DNA of 64,000 nt from assembly GCF_019375555.1 (NCBI RefSeq), contig NZ_JAHXDN010000001.1:62001-126000 (forward strand). The letters are read 5' to 3'. Both the position numbers and the translations under genes were made by a program. Of the stretch, positions 16,985-27,268 are shown in pieces. This stretch comes from Roseobacter insulae (lineage in GTDB: Bacteria > Pseudomonadota > Alphaproteobacteria > Rhodobacterales > Rhodobacteraceae). Every line of letters starts with the position of its first letter. Position 1 is the first letter of the stretch. The notes beneath the pieces are model-generated. The model saw nothing but the letters and a program-made list of their open reading frames with translations. It ran no database searches and was not told the DNA's origin.

Positions 16985-17316
16985 CGCCGGGTCGCATGTT
17001 GCGGGGGCACGCGTGCCACGGGCTGGCGCCCTCCCCAGACACCCCGGCAGGTGGTGTCATTCCCTTGCAGGCGCGGCCCTTGGCACCGGCGCGGCGGCGG
17101 GCGGTTTTGCGCCGCAAGGACGACGTTTACCTTTTGGTATCAAAGCCAGCCGGGCGCTGCGTTAACCTGCCCCGCAGCGCACAGCCGGTGCACAACTGGT
17201 GTACGGTTCGTGCACGGGTGGTGCAACGCCCAATGGCCTTGTTTTGCGGGCGTTAACCGGCGGGTCGCGGGTTTGCGTGGCCACCCCCCACCGGGCGTTG
17301 CGCCGGGCGCGGGGGG
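16985..17316. other. Convergent intergenic region between GGDEF-EAL and photolyase genes
   Basis: No supportable gene. It contains the 11-bp periodic repeat at 17176-17230. A C6 run at 17284-17289 could pair with the G6 run at 17311-17316 just outside the photolyase stop, possibly as part of a terminator. A GCGGCG/CGCCGC pair near 17094-17115 is another weak hairpin. Confidence 0.5.
17176..17230. repeat. Five degenerate 11-bp tandem units with GTGCA core
   Basis: Consecutive 11-mers are AGCGCACAGCC, GGTGCACAACT, GGTGTACGGTT, CGTGCACGGGT and GGTGCAACGCC. The GTGCA(C) core recurs every 11 bases, about one helical turn, so all cores lie on the same DNA face. The period is not a multiple of three and no gene covers it, so selection, if any, is on the DNA. 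Confidence 0.5.
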
Positions 17317-18846
17317 TCAGATGGTCTCACCGGCTGCAAGCCGCTCCAGGAAGGCCTCCGCTTCGCTCAGCACCGTCTCGCGCTTTTCCGCATCCATCCG
17401 GTCCCATGTCCGGTACATGTTGCCCATGCGCGCATTGTTTTCGAACCGGTCCCGGTGGCGGTCGAGAAAGTGCCAGTAGAGCAGGTTGAACGGGCAGGCC
17501 CCCTCGCCTGTTTTCCGGCTGACCGCATACGCACAGCCCTTGCAGTAATCCGACATGCGGTTGATGTAGGCGCCGCTGGAGACGTAGGGTTTGGAGGCAA
17601 TGATCCCGCCGTCGGCGAACTGGCTCATGCCCACCGTATTGGGCGCTTCGACCCACTCGAAAGCATCCATGTAGACGGCCAGATACCAGCGGTGAACCTG
17701 CGCCGGGTCGATCCCGGCCAGAAGCGCGAAATTCCCTGTGATCATAAGGCGTTGAATATGGTGCGCATAGGCCTCATCGCGGGTCTGTTCCACCGCTTTT
17801 GACAGGCACCGCATATGCGTTTCGCCACCCCAGAAAAGGCCGGGCAGATCGCGGTCGTGGGCCAGCACATTCCGGTCGGTATAGTCCGGCCCTTCGAGGA
17901 AATAGATGCCGCGCATGTATTCGCGCCACCCGATGATCTGACGGATGAACCCCTCGGCAGCGTTGATCGGCACCTCGCCCGCGGCATAGGCCGCCGCCAC
18001 CTTCTCGCAGACCTCGCGCGGGTCCAGCAGACCGATGTTGATATAGGCCGAGATCACCGCGTGGTAGAGAAACCTGTTCTCCGCCAGCATCGCGTCCTGG
18101 AAATCCCCGAACTTCGGTAAAGCTTTGGAAATAAAGTGACTTAACGCCCGCCGCGCCTCGCCTTCCGAGGTCGCGAACCAGAACGGGCGCAGCCTGCCGA
18201 AGTGTTCGCCAAAACGTGCCTCCACAAGGTCCAGCACCTCTTCCACAGTCTCGTCGGGGGTGAAGTGCATCGGGCCGTTGAAGTCCACGTCATCCGGTGC
18301 CGGTTTGCGGTTCTCGTGGTCGAAATTCCACCGCCCCTCCACCGGGTCGTCACCGTCCATCAACAGGCCGGTCTTGCGCCGCATCTCGCGGTAGAAATAC
18401 TCCATCCGCAGCTGTTTACGCCCTTCGGCCCAGCCCTCAAACTCCTGATGTGACGCGATAAATCGCGCGTCGGGCAGAATGCGCGTCTTGATCGGGGCAT
18501 GCTTGAGCTTGCTGATCAACCGCCATTCGCCGGGCTCGGTCACAAGCACCTCGGATGCCCCTGTCTCCTCGGCGCGGCGCAAGAGTTCCCCAACGATGGA
18601 CCCGGCATTCCCGGTATCGTCCAACCGCGTGTAGCGCACGTCCCAGCCATCATCGGCAAGGGTCGCCGCGAACTTGCGCATCGCGGCAAGGACCAGCGCG
18701 ATTTTCTTGGGATGATGCTGCACGTATCCGGTCTCTTCCGTGACCTCCGCCATCACCACGATATCCGTCTCAGGATCCGCCTCGCGCAACGCGCTCACCC
18801 CGCGGCTGAGCTGATCGCCAAGCACCGGCACAAGGCGGCTCACCAC
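17317..18846 (-). CDS. Iron-sulfur bacterial cryptochrome/(6-4) photolyase (CryB/PhrB type)
   Basis: A 509-residue protein of the FeS-BCP family (deoxyribodipyrimidine photolyase-related). The N-terminal alpha/beta domain runs to about 140 and the FAD-binding helical domain follows. Four cysteines, C347 (MRCLS), C435 and C438 (YCKGC) and C451 (ACPFN), have the 88/3/13 spacing known for the [4Fe-4S] cluster of PhrB. It should bind FAD and probably a ribolumazine antenna, and repair (6-4) photoproducts or act as a light-dependent regulator. The start is GTG at 18846, overlapping the SDR stop by seven bases. In Rhodobacter, cryB belongs to the RpoHII stress regulon; an RpoHII-type gene also lies in this window at 33922. 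Confidence 0.93.
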   Translation of the reverse strand: MVSRLVPVLGDQLSRGVSALREADPETDIVVMAEVTEETGYVQHHPKKIALVLAAMRKFAATLADDGWDVRYTRLDDTGNAGSIVGELLRRAEETGASEVLVTEPGEWRLISKLKHAPIKTRILPDARFIASHQEFEGWAEGRKQLRMEYFYREMRRKTGLLMDGDDPVEGRWNFDHENRKPAPDDVDFNGPMHFTPDETVEEVLDLVEARFGEHFGRLRPFWFATSEGEARRALSHFISKALPKFGDFQDAMLAENRFLYHAVISAYINIGLLDPREVCEKVAAAYAAGEVPINAAEGFIRQIIGWREYMRGIYFLEGPDYTDRNVLAHDRDLPGLFWGGETHMRCLSKAVEQTRDEAYAHHIQRLMITGNFALLAGIDPAQVHRWYLAVYMDAFEWVEAPNTVGMSQFADGGIIASKPYVSSGAYINRMSDYCKGCAYAVSRKTGEGACPFNLLYWHFLDRHRDRFENNARMGNMYRTWDRMDAEKRETVLSEAEAFLERLAAGETI

Positions 18847-19505
18847 GGCACCGCCTTGCCCGCCCAGTCGAAGAACTGGCCGGTGTCATCCGGTGCCAAC
18901 CCCTCTATAACATTCAACAAATTCTGCGCCGCTTCTTCGGGCGGCACAGATGGATGCCGACCCAGGTATTTCTCGGTGAAGGGCGTGGCCACCGTGCCGG
19001 GGTGCAGCGCCACGCAGATCGATTGCGGATGCGTCCGGCTGAGTTCGATGGAGGCCGTGTGCACGATCTGGTTCACCGCGGCCTTGGCGCTGCGATAGCT
19101 GACCCATCCGCCTATCCTGTTGTCGCCGATCGATCCCACGCGGGCGGACAGAACGGCAAAGACCGCGCGCCTGTCGCGCGGCAACAGGTCGGCAGCATGG
19201 CGCAGAACCAGGGCAGGCCCCAACGCATTGACGGCAAACTGGTCCATCATCGCCGCGGCAGTTACCGACCGGATGGATTTCTCCGGGGCTGCTCCGTCGA
19301 TCTCGAGCGCGCCGGTGGCGACGAGCACCAGATCGAAACTTCCCTCCGTTCCTTCCAGATGCTTTGCCACCGCGGTTTCTTCGGTGATCTCGAACCCATC
19401 GGCCGAACGCGACAGCGCCACCACCGTTTCACCGCGCGCACGACATGCCTTTGCCGCTGCTGCACCCAGACCGCCGGAAGCCCCTATTATCAAAACTCTT
19501 TTCAT
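18840..19505 (-). CDS. Short-chain dehydrogenase of the CsgA/sniffer type, coupled to the photolyase gene
   Basis: A 221-residue SDR beginning MKRVLIIGASGGLGAA, with NALGP in place of NAG, SARVGS as the serine region and YRSAK as the catalytic tyrosine/lysine. It is shorter than typical SDRs and resembles the C-factor/CsgA-like group. Start 19505 is used because the Rossmann strand begins there; the upstream frame to 19622 is not convincing. It overlaps the downstream photolyase gene, so both are probably made together. Substrate unknown. Confidence 0.85.
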   Translation of the reverse strand: MKRVLIIGASGGLGAAAAKACRARGETVVALSRSADGFEITEETAVAKHLEGTEGSFDLVLVATGALEIDGAAPEKSIRSVTAAAMMDQFAVNALGPALVLRHAADLLPRDRRAVFAVLSARVGSIGDNRIGGWVSYRSAKAAVNQIVHTASIELSRTHPQSICVALHPGTVATPFTEKYLGRHPSVPPEEAAQNLLNVIEGLAPDDTGQFFDWAGKAVPW

Positions 19506-19620
19506 CCCCAGCGATCTAGCTGAGCGAAACATCGCTTCAAGGTTCAAAAGCCCTTCGCGCGCCGTGTTTGTCTCAAAAAACCACCTTCCCATTTCCGCCG
19601 GGGCGGGTATAAACAGGCGC

Positions 19621-19704
19621 ATGGCACCGGTTTTTCATATACCCACCTGCCCGCGCTACTCTTTGCGCCCTGCCGCCGCTCTGCTGCTGCTAACCCGCCT
19701 CTGA
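19621..19704 (+). CDS. leuL: Leucine-rich leader peptide of leuA (attenuator)
   Basis: A 27-codon open frame, MAPVFHIPTCPRYSLRPAAA followed by LLLLTRL, ends 76 bases before leuA. Four consecutive leucine codons (CTG CTG CTG CTA, 19681-19692) and one more just before the stop are the mark of a leader that senses charged leucyl-tRNA. The TGA stop lies within the left arm of the hairpin at 19698-19733, so ribosome position would affect folding. Leucine leaders before leuA are described in proteobacteria; this one is called from sequence alone. Confidence 0.7.
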   Translation: MAPVFHIPTCPRYSLRPAAALLLLTRL

Positions 19705-19733
19705 GCGTGCCTGTCGGCGCGCCCGCTCAGAGG
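19698..19733 (+). promoter_or_regulatory. Attenuator hairpin between leader peptide and leuA
   Basis: CCTCTGAGCG (19698-19707) and CGCTCAGAGG (19724-19733) form a perfect 10-bp stem. An alternative pairing joins GGCGCGC in its loop (19715-19721) with GCGCGCC at 19743-19749. No U-run follows either, so control may be by pausing, Rho or translation rather than a classical intrinsic terminator. Confidence 0.6.
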
Positions 19734-19780
19734 GATGTGCAGCGCGCCATGAAAACAGCAGAAAATTGAAAGAACCAGAC

Positions 19781-21349
19781 ATGACAGATAAAGCCAAACA
19801 GGACCGTGTCCTGATTTTTGACACCACGTTGCGGGACGGCGAGCAATCGCCCGGTGCGACCATGACACATGCCGAAAAGCTGGAAATTGCAGGACTTCTG
19901 GACGAAATGGGCGTCGACATCATCGAAGCCGGTTTCCCGATTGCCTCCGAGGGTGACTTCGCCGCCGTTTCCGAGATTGCCAGGCAAACGCAGAATTCGG
20001 TGATCTGCGGGTTGGCCCGGGCGCAGTTCGGCGACATTGATCGCTGCTGGGAAGCGGTGAAACACGCCAAGCGCCCGCGTATCCACACGTTTATCGGCAC
20101 CTCGCCGCTGCACCGCGCGATCCCGAACCTGGACATGGACCAGATGGCCGAGCGTATCCACGAAACCGTGACCCATGCGCGCAATCTGTGTGACAATGTG
20201 CAGTGGTCGCCGATGGACGCGACCCGTACCGAGGAGGATTACCTTTGCCGCGTTGTCGAAATCGCAATCAAGGCCGGGGCCACGACGATCAACATTCCCG
20301 ATACCGTTGGCTATACCGCCCCGCGCGAATCCGCCGAGCTGATCGCGATGCTGTTGCGGCGTGTTCCCGGCGCGGATGAGATCGTCTTCGCGACGCACTG
20401 CCACAACGATCTGGGGATGGCCACGGCCAACAGCCTCGCTGCCGTCGAGGCCGGTGCGCGGCAAATCGAATGCACGATCAATGGCTTGGGCGAACGTGCC
20501 GGTAACACGGCCCTCGAAGAGGTCGTGATGGCCCTGAAGGTGCGCAATGACATCATGCCGTACCAGACCCGCATCGACAGCACCAAGATCATGAACATCT
20601 CGCGCCGCGTCGCGACCGTGTCCGGCTTCCCGGTGCAGTTCAACAAGGCCATTGTCGGCAAGAACGCCTTTGCGCATGAGAGCGGTATCCATCAGGACGG
20701 GATGCTCAAGAACGCCGAGACCTTCGAGATCATGCGCCCCGAGGACGTGGGCCTGTCCGAGACCAACCTGGTGATGGGCAAACACTCGGGCCGGGCCGCG
20801 TTGCGTTCCAAACTGGAAGACCTCGGGTTCGAGCTGGGCGACAACCAGCTCAAGGATGTTTTCGTGCGGTTCAAGGAGCTGGCGGATCGCAAGAAGGAAA
20901 TCTACGACGATGACCTGATTGCCCTGATGCGCACCTCCTCCGATCCGGAAAACGACCGGTTAAAGCTGAAATCTCTCAAGGTGGTGTGCGGCACGGACGG
21001 ACCGCAGCAGGCCGACCTCGTGATGGAAGTGGATGGTGTGGAGAAAGCCACGACTCAAACCGGGGACGGACCGGTTGACGCCTCTTTCAACGCGATCAAG
21101 GCACTGGTGCCGCATACCGCGCGCCTGCAGCTCTATCAGGTGCATGCGGTGACCGAAGGCACTGACGCACAGGCGACAGTGTCTGTGCGCATGGAGGAGG
21201 ACGGGCGCATCGTGACCGGCCAATCAGCCAGTACCGATACGGTTGTTGCCTCCGCGCTGGCCTATATCCATGCGCTGAACCGCCTGCTTGTGCGCCGGGA
21301 AAAAGGCGGCAAGGACAAGCCAGAGATCAGCTACAAGGACGTCAGTTGA
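19781..21349 (+). CDS. leuA: 2-isopropylmalate synthase
   Basis: A 522-residue enzyme that condenses acetyl-CoA and 3-methyl-2-oxobutanoate, the first committed step of leucine synthesis. The N-terminal HMGL-like barrel has FDTTLRDGEQSPGA and the metal-binding HCHNDLGMATAN. The C-terminal part (about 390-520) is the LeuA allosteric dimer domain that binds leucine. ATG at 19781 is preferred to a TTG at 19766. It is preceded by the leader peptide and hairpin and followed by a hairpin at 21374, so it is probably a single-gene unit controlled by leucine supply and feedback. Confidence 0.96.
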   Translation: MTDKAKQDRVLIFDTTLRDGEQSPGATMTHAEKLEIAGLLDEMGVDIIEAGFPIASEGDFAAVSEIARQTQNSVICGLARAQFGDIDRCWEAVKHAKRPRIHTFIGTSPLHRAIPNLDMDQMAERIHETVTHARNLCDNVQWSPMDATRTEEDYLCRVVEIAIKAGATTINIPDTVGYTAPRESAELIAMLLRRVPGADEIVFATHCHNDLGMATANSLAAVEAGARQIECTINGLGERAGNTALEEVVMALKVRNDIMPYQTRIDSTKIMNISRRVATVSGFPVQFNKAIVGKNAFAHESGIHQDGMLKNAETFEIMRPEDVGLSETNLVMGKHSGRAALRSKLEDLGFELGDNQLKDVFVRFKELADRKKEIYDDDLIALMRTSSDPENDRLKLKSLKVVCGTDGPQQADLVMEVDGVEKATTQTGDGPVDASFNAIKALVPHTARLQLYQVHAVTEGTDAQATVSVRMEEDGRIVTGQSASTDTVVASALAYIHALNRLLVRREKGGKDKPEISYKDVS

Positions 21350-21373
21350 TGTAATCCGATAGCTTCGGGCGAC

Positions 21374-21399
21374 GCATCCCCCCGCTGCTCGGGGGATGC
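21374..21399 (+). terminator. Probable leuA terminator hairpin
   Basis: GCATCCCCC (21374-21382) and GGGGGATGC (21391-21399) form a perfect 9-bp stem with an 8-base loop, 24 bases after the leuA stop. Only a short CTTCC follows instead of a U-run. Confidence 0.55.
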
Positions 21400-21505
21400 C
21401 TTCCGACCGATGCTCCGCCGATCGGCCCCGCAAGACTTAACCGCGGGCGTAGACACGACCGGAACGCAAAAGCAACATGCTGCCCACATCATTGTTAACG
21501 CCTCT

Positions 21506-21533
21506 TTCACCTTAACTCGCCTATGCCTATAAG
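21506..21533 (+). promoter_or_regulatory. Candidate promoter of the mre operon
   Basis: TTCACC (21506-21511) and TATAAG (21528-21533) are separated by 16 bases and lie about 65 bases before mreB, in a locally AT-rich stretch. The -35 match is only partial, so this is a weak call. Confidence 0.3.
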
Positions 21534-21590
21534 GGGTCAAAAGCCCGCCTCGCAGGAGTCGCGGGCCAAGAGAAATTCGAGCAAGGTTAA

Positions 21591-22637
<1,047 letters not shown>

Positions 22638-22711
22638 TTGCGTAAGAATAAACCACCCCTTCTCAGTGGCAGGTCTGCCCTGCCTGACACGGGGGCAGGA
22701 GACGCCAAGAA

Positions 22712-23614
22712 ATGGCCAAGGACCGATCGAATAGCAGCGAGTTTACCGGCCCTGTCCGCCGGTTGCTGCTGAGCGTTCTGGTCCTCAGTCTGCTCGGGGT
22801 CTTTCTGGTCTGGCGCATTGACAGCCCGAGGGTGGAGCGGTTCCGGGCGCAGGTCACGGATCGGTTCGTGCCCAATCTGGAATGGGCCATGGCGCCGGTC
22901 ACAGGCGTCGTCAATCTGCTGCAGGATTTTCAAAGCTACCAGCGCCTGGCCGAGCAGAACAGCGAACTGCGCTCTGAACTGCGGCGGATGCAGGCGTGGA
23001 AAGAGGCCGCTTTGCAACTGGAGCAGGAAAACGCCCGGCTGCTGGATCTGAACAAGGTCCGGCTTGATCCGCGGCTCACCTATATCACCGGGGTTGTGCT
23101 GGCCGACAGCGGATCGCCCTTTCGGCAATCTGTCTTGCTGAATGTCGGTGCCCGGGACGGGGTTGTCGACGGATGGGCCACGATGGATGGTATCGGCGTC
23201 GTCGGGCGTATTTCCGGCGTCGCGCAAAACACCGCCCGGGTGATCCTGCTGACGGATGCCTCAAGCCGCATACCGGGCATTATACAGCCATCGGGCCAAA
23301 GGGTTATTGTGTCCGGTGACAATACATCAGCCCCGCCTATCGACTTTCTTGAAGACAGCGATCTGGTGCGTCCCGGTCACCGCGTGATCAGCTCCGGCGA
23401 TGGCGGTGTGTTCCCCGCCGGTCTGCTGATCGGGCAAGTCGCCGCAGATCCCAGCGGCAAGCTGCGCGTGCGTCTGGCGGCCGACTATCAGCGCCTCGAA
23501 TTCCTGCGCGTCCTGCGCCATCACGGCACCGACCCGGTGTCGGATACGGCGCGGATCATCGGACCGCAATTGCCGGCAGCCCCCCTGATTGCCCAGGAGG
23601 AGGTCAGCCAGTGA
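22712..23614 (+). CDS. mreC: Rod shape-determining protein MreC
   Basis: A 300-residue bitopic membrane protein. One transmembrane helix at about 14-32 is followed by a coiled coil (about 70-110) and periplasmic beta domains with VLADSGSPFRQSVLLNVG and the VSGDN(T)-type loops of the family. MreC links MreB and MreD to PBP2 in the periplasm. It lies 74 bases after mreB, and mreD begins in an overlapping GTGA at its end. Confidence 0.95.
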   Translation: MAKDRSNSSEFTGPVRRLLLSVLVLSLLGVFLVWRIDSPRVERFRAQVTDRFVPNLEWAMAPVTGVVNLLQDFQSYQRLAEQNSELRSELRRMQAWKEAALQLEQENARLLDLNKVRLDPRLTYITGVVLADSGSPFRQSVLLNVGARDGVVDGWATMDGIGVVGRISGVAQNTARVILLTDASSRIPGIIQPSGQRVIVSGDNTSAPPIDFLEDSDLVRPGHRVISSGDGGVFPAGLLIGQVAADPSGKLRVRLAADYQRLEFLRVLRHHGTDPVSDTARIIGPQLPAAPLIAQEEVSQ

Positions 23615-24150
23615 GCGAGCTTGCCCAGACGCGTTTGTGGACCATGCGGGCGACGTTTGCACTTCTGGTCTGCGTCATCCTTTTCTTTCACTTGTTGCCC
23701 TTGGAAACCACGCCCCGGCGTTGGGTTGGGCCAGACCTGCTTCTGGCATTTGCCTGCGCGTGGTCCATCCGCCGACCGGAATACGTGCCAGTCGCGGCGC
23801 TGGCGGGACTGTTCCTGCTGGCCGATCTTCTTTTACAGCGCCCGCCGGGTCTATGGGCACTGCTTGCCCTGCTGGGGTGCGAACGCCTGAAGAAACGCGC
23901 AAGGGGTCTGAGGGACACCGGGTTTGCCAGTGAATGGTTGAGCGTGTGTATCGTGGTGGCGGGCGTGGCTGTCCTGTACCGCGCCGGATTGATGATCACG
24001 CTTGTCGAATTGCCCGCCTTTGGCTTGACCCTGTTCGAGACGATCATGACAATGCTGTTTTATCCGCTGGTTGTTGCCGTGACCCATGGCCTGATGCGCG
24101 TGCGCAAGGCAACACCGGGTGATCTCGATGGATCGGGAGGCCGGATATGA
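23611..24150 (+). CDS. mreD: Rod shape-determining protein MreD
   Basis: A 179-residue polytopic membrane protein with about five hydrophobic segments, matching MreD in size and place. The GTG start at 23611 overlaps the mreC stop by four bases. MreD is poorly conserved in sequence; the assignment rests on position between mreC and the PBP2 gene, length and topology. Confidence 0.88.
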   Translation: MSELAQTRLWTMRATFALLVCVILFFHLLPLETTPRRWVGPDLLLAFACAWSIRRPEYVPVAALAGLFLLADLLLQRPPGLWALLALLGCERLKKRARGLRDTGFASEWLSVCIVVAGVAVLYRAGLMITLVELPAFGLTLFETIMTMLFYPLVVAVTHGLMRVRKATPGDLDGSGGRI

Positions 24151-24181
24151 GCTTTGCTGAAACGGCTGCGGAGGCCGGCAG

Positions 24182-26125
24182 ATGAAAAAGACACGCGCCG
24201 AGACGGATTTCAGTCATCGCCGCATTTCCCGACGGGCCGCGTTGCTGGGCGGGGCGCAGTTGCTGTTCATCGGCGGACTCGCGGCGCGCATGCGGTTCCT
24301 GCAGGTCGATCAGGCCGATCAGTTCCGGCTTCTGGCCGAGGAAAACCGGATCAACGTACGCCTCATCCCGCCCTCGCGCGGTGAAGTTTTCGACCGCAAC
24401 GGTATCAGGCTTGCGCAAAACGCACCGTCCTACCGGATTGTCATCGTACGCGAAGACGCGGGCGACACCGATGCAGTGCTGGAAAAGCTGTCGAGGATCA
24501 TCGCGCTGGACGCTGAAACGCTTGAGCGCACCAAGCTGGAACTGAAACGGTCCCCGTCATTTCTGCCGGTGACAATCGCCGAGGATGTCAGCTGGGATGA
24601 CATCAGCCGGGTTTCTGTCAATGCACCGGCGCTGCCGGGTGTGACACCCGAAGTCGGACTTAGCCGCGTCTATCCGCAGGGGTCTGATTTTGCGCATGTA
24701 TTGGGGTATGTCGGCCCGGTCTCCGACTATGATCTGGAGAAAATTGACGACCCGGAACCGGTTCTGCGCATTCCGCGTTTTCAGATCGGCAAGGTCGGTG
24801 TTGAAACCAAGCTGGAACCGATGCTGCGTGGCAGGGCGGGCGCAAAACGCGTTGAGGTCAACGCCGCGGGCCGCGTCATGCGCGAGATTGACCGGCGCGA
24901 GGGGACGCCCGGGTCAGACCTGCAACTGACCATTGACGCCAAGCTGCAGGGATATGTGCAGGCACGGCTGAGCGAGGAAAGCGCAAGTGCAGTGGTGATC
25001 GACTGCGATACCGGAGATCTCGTCGCCTGCGCCTCGGCGCCAACCTTTGACCCCAATCTCTTTGTGCGCGGAATTTCGGTGAAGGATTACAAATCGCTGA
25101 CGGAAAACAAATACCGTCCGCTGGCGAGCAAGACCGTTCAGGGGCTGTATCCTCCCGGGTCGACCTTCAAGATGATGACGGCAATGGCAGCGCTTGAGGC
25201 CGGATTGATCGGACCGGACGAAACGGTTTACTGCCCGGGCCATCTCACGGTCTCCGGTCGCCGGTTTCACTGCTGGAAACGGGCAGGCCACGGGTGGGTC
25301 GACCTGCAGACTTCGCTCAAGCGCTCGTGCGACGTTTATTACTACGACCTTGCAATCAAGATCGGGATCGAGAAGATTTCTGCCATGGCCAAGCGTTTCG
25401 GGCTGGGCGTCAGGCACGATGTTCCGATGTCTGCCGTGGCGCAGGGGATCGCTCCGACGATGGACTGGAAGGCCACCAACTACGGGCAGGACTGGCGTGT
25501 GGGCGACACTGTAAACGTCTCTATCGGACAGGGCTTTATGCTGGCCTCACCGATGCAACTCGCCGTGATGACCGCCCGGCTTGCCACCGGACGGTCGGTT
25601 GAACCACGCCTGATCAAATCCATCGACGGTGTCGAGACGCCCGGGCGCGGCGGTGAAGACCTCGGCATGAACGAGAACAACCTGCGCAAAATGCGCCGCG
25701 CCATGAATGCGGTGGTAAATGACAGGCGCGGCACAGCCTATGGGTCGCGCATTATTGAAGATACCATGCGCATGGCCGGGAAAACCGGGACAAGTCAGGT
25801 GCGTAACATCACCGCCGCGGAACGGCGTGCGGGTGTGATCCGCAACGAGGATCTGCCGTGGGAACGGCGCGACCATGCCCTGTTCGTCAGCTTCGGGCCC
25901 ATCGAAGCCCCCAAATACGCGGCAGCCGTGGTTGTTGAACATGGCGGCGGCGGGTCCAAGGCCGCAGCACCCATCGCACGTGATATCATGCTGCAAGCGC
26001 TTTACGGCGGCATCCCCCCGCTCGACGCTTACCCTGCAAAAGACCGGGAGCGTATTGACGCGCAGCAGGAGAAGCTGCGCGACATGCAACCGCAGGCCTC
26101 TTTCGTCGGGCGGGATCAGGCATGA
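24182..26125 (+). CDS. mrdA: Penicillin-binding protein 2, elongation-specific transpeptidase
   Basis: A 647-residue class B PBP with one N-terminal transmembrane segment (about 20-38), a dimerisation domain containing PPSRGEVFDRNG, and a transpeptidase domain. The active-site motifs are S327TFK, S382CD and K534TG. It cross-links peptidoglycan during side-wall growth. Its stop overlaps rodA by four bases (ATGA), the partner glycosyltransferase. Confidence 0.97.
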   Translation: MKKTRAETDFSHRRISRRAALLGGAQLLFIGGLAARMRFLQVDQADQFRLLAEENRINVRLIPPSRGEVFDRNGIRLAQNAPSYRIVIVREDAGDTDAVLEKLSRIIALDAETLERTKLELKRSPSFLPVTIAEDVSWDDISRVSVNAPALPGVTPEVGLSRVYPQGSDFAHVLGYVGPVSDYDLEKIDDPEPVLRIPRFQIGKVGVETKLEPMLRGRAGAKRVEVNAAGRVMREIDRREGTPGSDLQLTIDAKLQGYVQARLSEESASAVVIDCDTGDLVACASAPTFDPNLFVRGISVKDYKSLTENKYRPLASKTVQGLYPPGSTFKMMTAMAALEAGLIGPDETVYCPGHLTVSGRRFHCWKRAGHGWVDLQTSLKRSCDVYYYDLAIKIGIEKISAMAKRFGLGVRHDVPMSAVAQGIAPTMDWKATNYGQDWRVGDTVNVSIGQGFMLASPMQLAVMTARLATGRSVEPRLIKSIDGVETPGRGGEDLGMNENNLRKMRRAMNAVVNDRRGTAYGSRIIEDTMRMAGKTGTSQVRNITAAERRAGVIRNEDLPWERRDHALFVSFGPIEAPKYAAAVVVEHGGGGSKAAAPIARDIMLQALYGGIPPLDAYPAKDRERIDAQQEKLRDMQPQASFVGRDQA

Positions 26126-27261
26126 GTTATTTAGAGTATGCCGTAAAGTCCGCGCCAACCGGCTATCGCAAGATCTTCTATCTGAACTGGCCGGTGGCAA
26201 TACTGCTTGCCTCTGTTTCCGGGGCCGGGTTCCTGATGCTGTACTCCGTGGCGGGTGGCTCTTTCAGCCCCTGGGCGGAGCCTCAGATAAAACGGTTCGT
26301 GATGGGCTTTTTCCTGATGTTGGGCGTGGCTATGGTGCCGATCTGGTTCTGGCGCAGCCTCGCCGGTATTGCCTATCTGATGACCATCGCGCTGCTTGTC
26401 GCGGTCGAACTCTTCGGCACCGTCGGTATGGGCGCGCAGCGCTGGATCGACCTTGGGTTCATGCGCCTGCAGCCTTCCGAGTTGATGAAGATCACGCTGG
26501 TGATGTTTCTCGCCGCCTATTACGACTGGCTGCCTGCCAAACGCACATCACACCCCTTCTGGGTGATTTTGCCGGTAATTGTCATCATCATTCCGACGTT
26601 TCTGGTGCTGCGTCAGCCTGACCTCGGCACCTCGATCCTGCTGCTGGCCGCGGGTGGTGGCCTGATGTTTCTGGCCGGTGTTCACTGGGCGTATTTCGCC
26701 GCCGTAATCGCCAGTGCCATCGGGTTGGTGACCGCCGTTTTCCAGTCGCGCGGGACGCCGTGGCAGTTGATCAAGGATTACCAGTTCCGCCGGATCGACA
26801 CGTTTCTGGATCCCAGTTCCGACCCACTTGGCGCGGGGTATCACATCACGCAATCAAAAATCGCGCTTGGATCGGGCGGCTGGACCGGACGCGGGTTCAT
26901 GCAGGGCACGCAAAGTCGGTTGAACTTCCTCCCTGAAAAACACACTGATTTCATCTTCACGACGCTGGCGGAGGAGTTCGGGTTCCTTGGGGGCTTCTCG
27001 CTGCTTGGGCTCTACGCCTTGATCATCATATTTTGCGTCTGGTCCGCCCTGATGAACAAGGACCGGTTTTCGTCGCTTCTGATCCTTGGCATCGCACTTA
27101 ATTTCTTTCTGTTTTTCGCCGTGAACATGTCGATGGTCATGGGCATGGCTCCCGTGGTTGGTGTGCCCCTGCCGCTGGTCAGCTACGGCGGTTCCGCGAT
27201 GCTGGTTCTGATGCTGGCGTTCGGATTGATGCAAAGCGCACATGTGCATCGCCTCAGGTAG
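26122..27261 (+). CDS. rodA: SEDS peptidoglycan glycosyltransferase RodA
   Basis: A 379-residue SEDS-family protein with about ten transmembrane helices. Characteristic segments are QRWIDLGFMRLQPSEL, VLRQPDLGTSILL, EKHTDFIFTTLAEEFGF and, near the end, PLVSYGGSAML. It polymerises glycan strands with PBP2. Last gene of the rod operon. Confidence 0.97.
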   Translation: MSYLEYAVKSAPTGYRKIFYLNWPVAILLASVSGAGFLMLYSVAGGSFSPWAEPQIKRFVMGFFLMLGVAMVPIWFWRSLAGIAYLMTIALLVAVELFGTVGMGAQRWIDLGFMRLQPSELMKITLVMFLAAYYDWLPAKRTSHPFWVILPVIVIIIPTFLVLRQPDLGTSILLLAAGGGLMFLAGVHWAYFAAVIASAIGLVTAVFQSRGTPWQLIKDYQFRRIDTFLDPSSDPLGAGYHITQSKIALGSGGWTGRGFMQGTQSRLNFLPEKHTDFIFTTLAEEFGFLGGFSLLGLYALIIIFCVWSALMNKDRFSSLLILGIALNFFLFFAVNMSMVMGMAPVVGVPLPLVSYGGSAMLVLMLAFGLMQSAHVHRLR

Positions 27262-27268
27262 TAAAAGC

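Noticed and set aside
17284-17316. C6/G6 pairing as a firm terminator between the GGDEF-EAL and photolyase genes
   Set aside because: The inner part does not pair well and no U-run follows, so it is only noted within the gap description.
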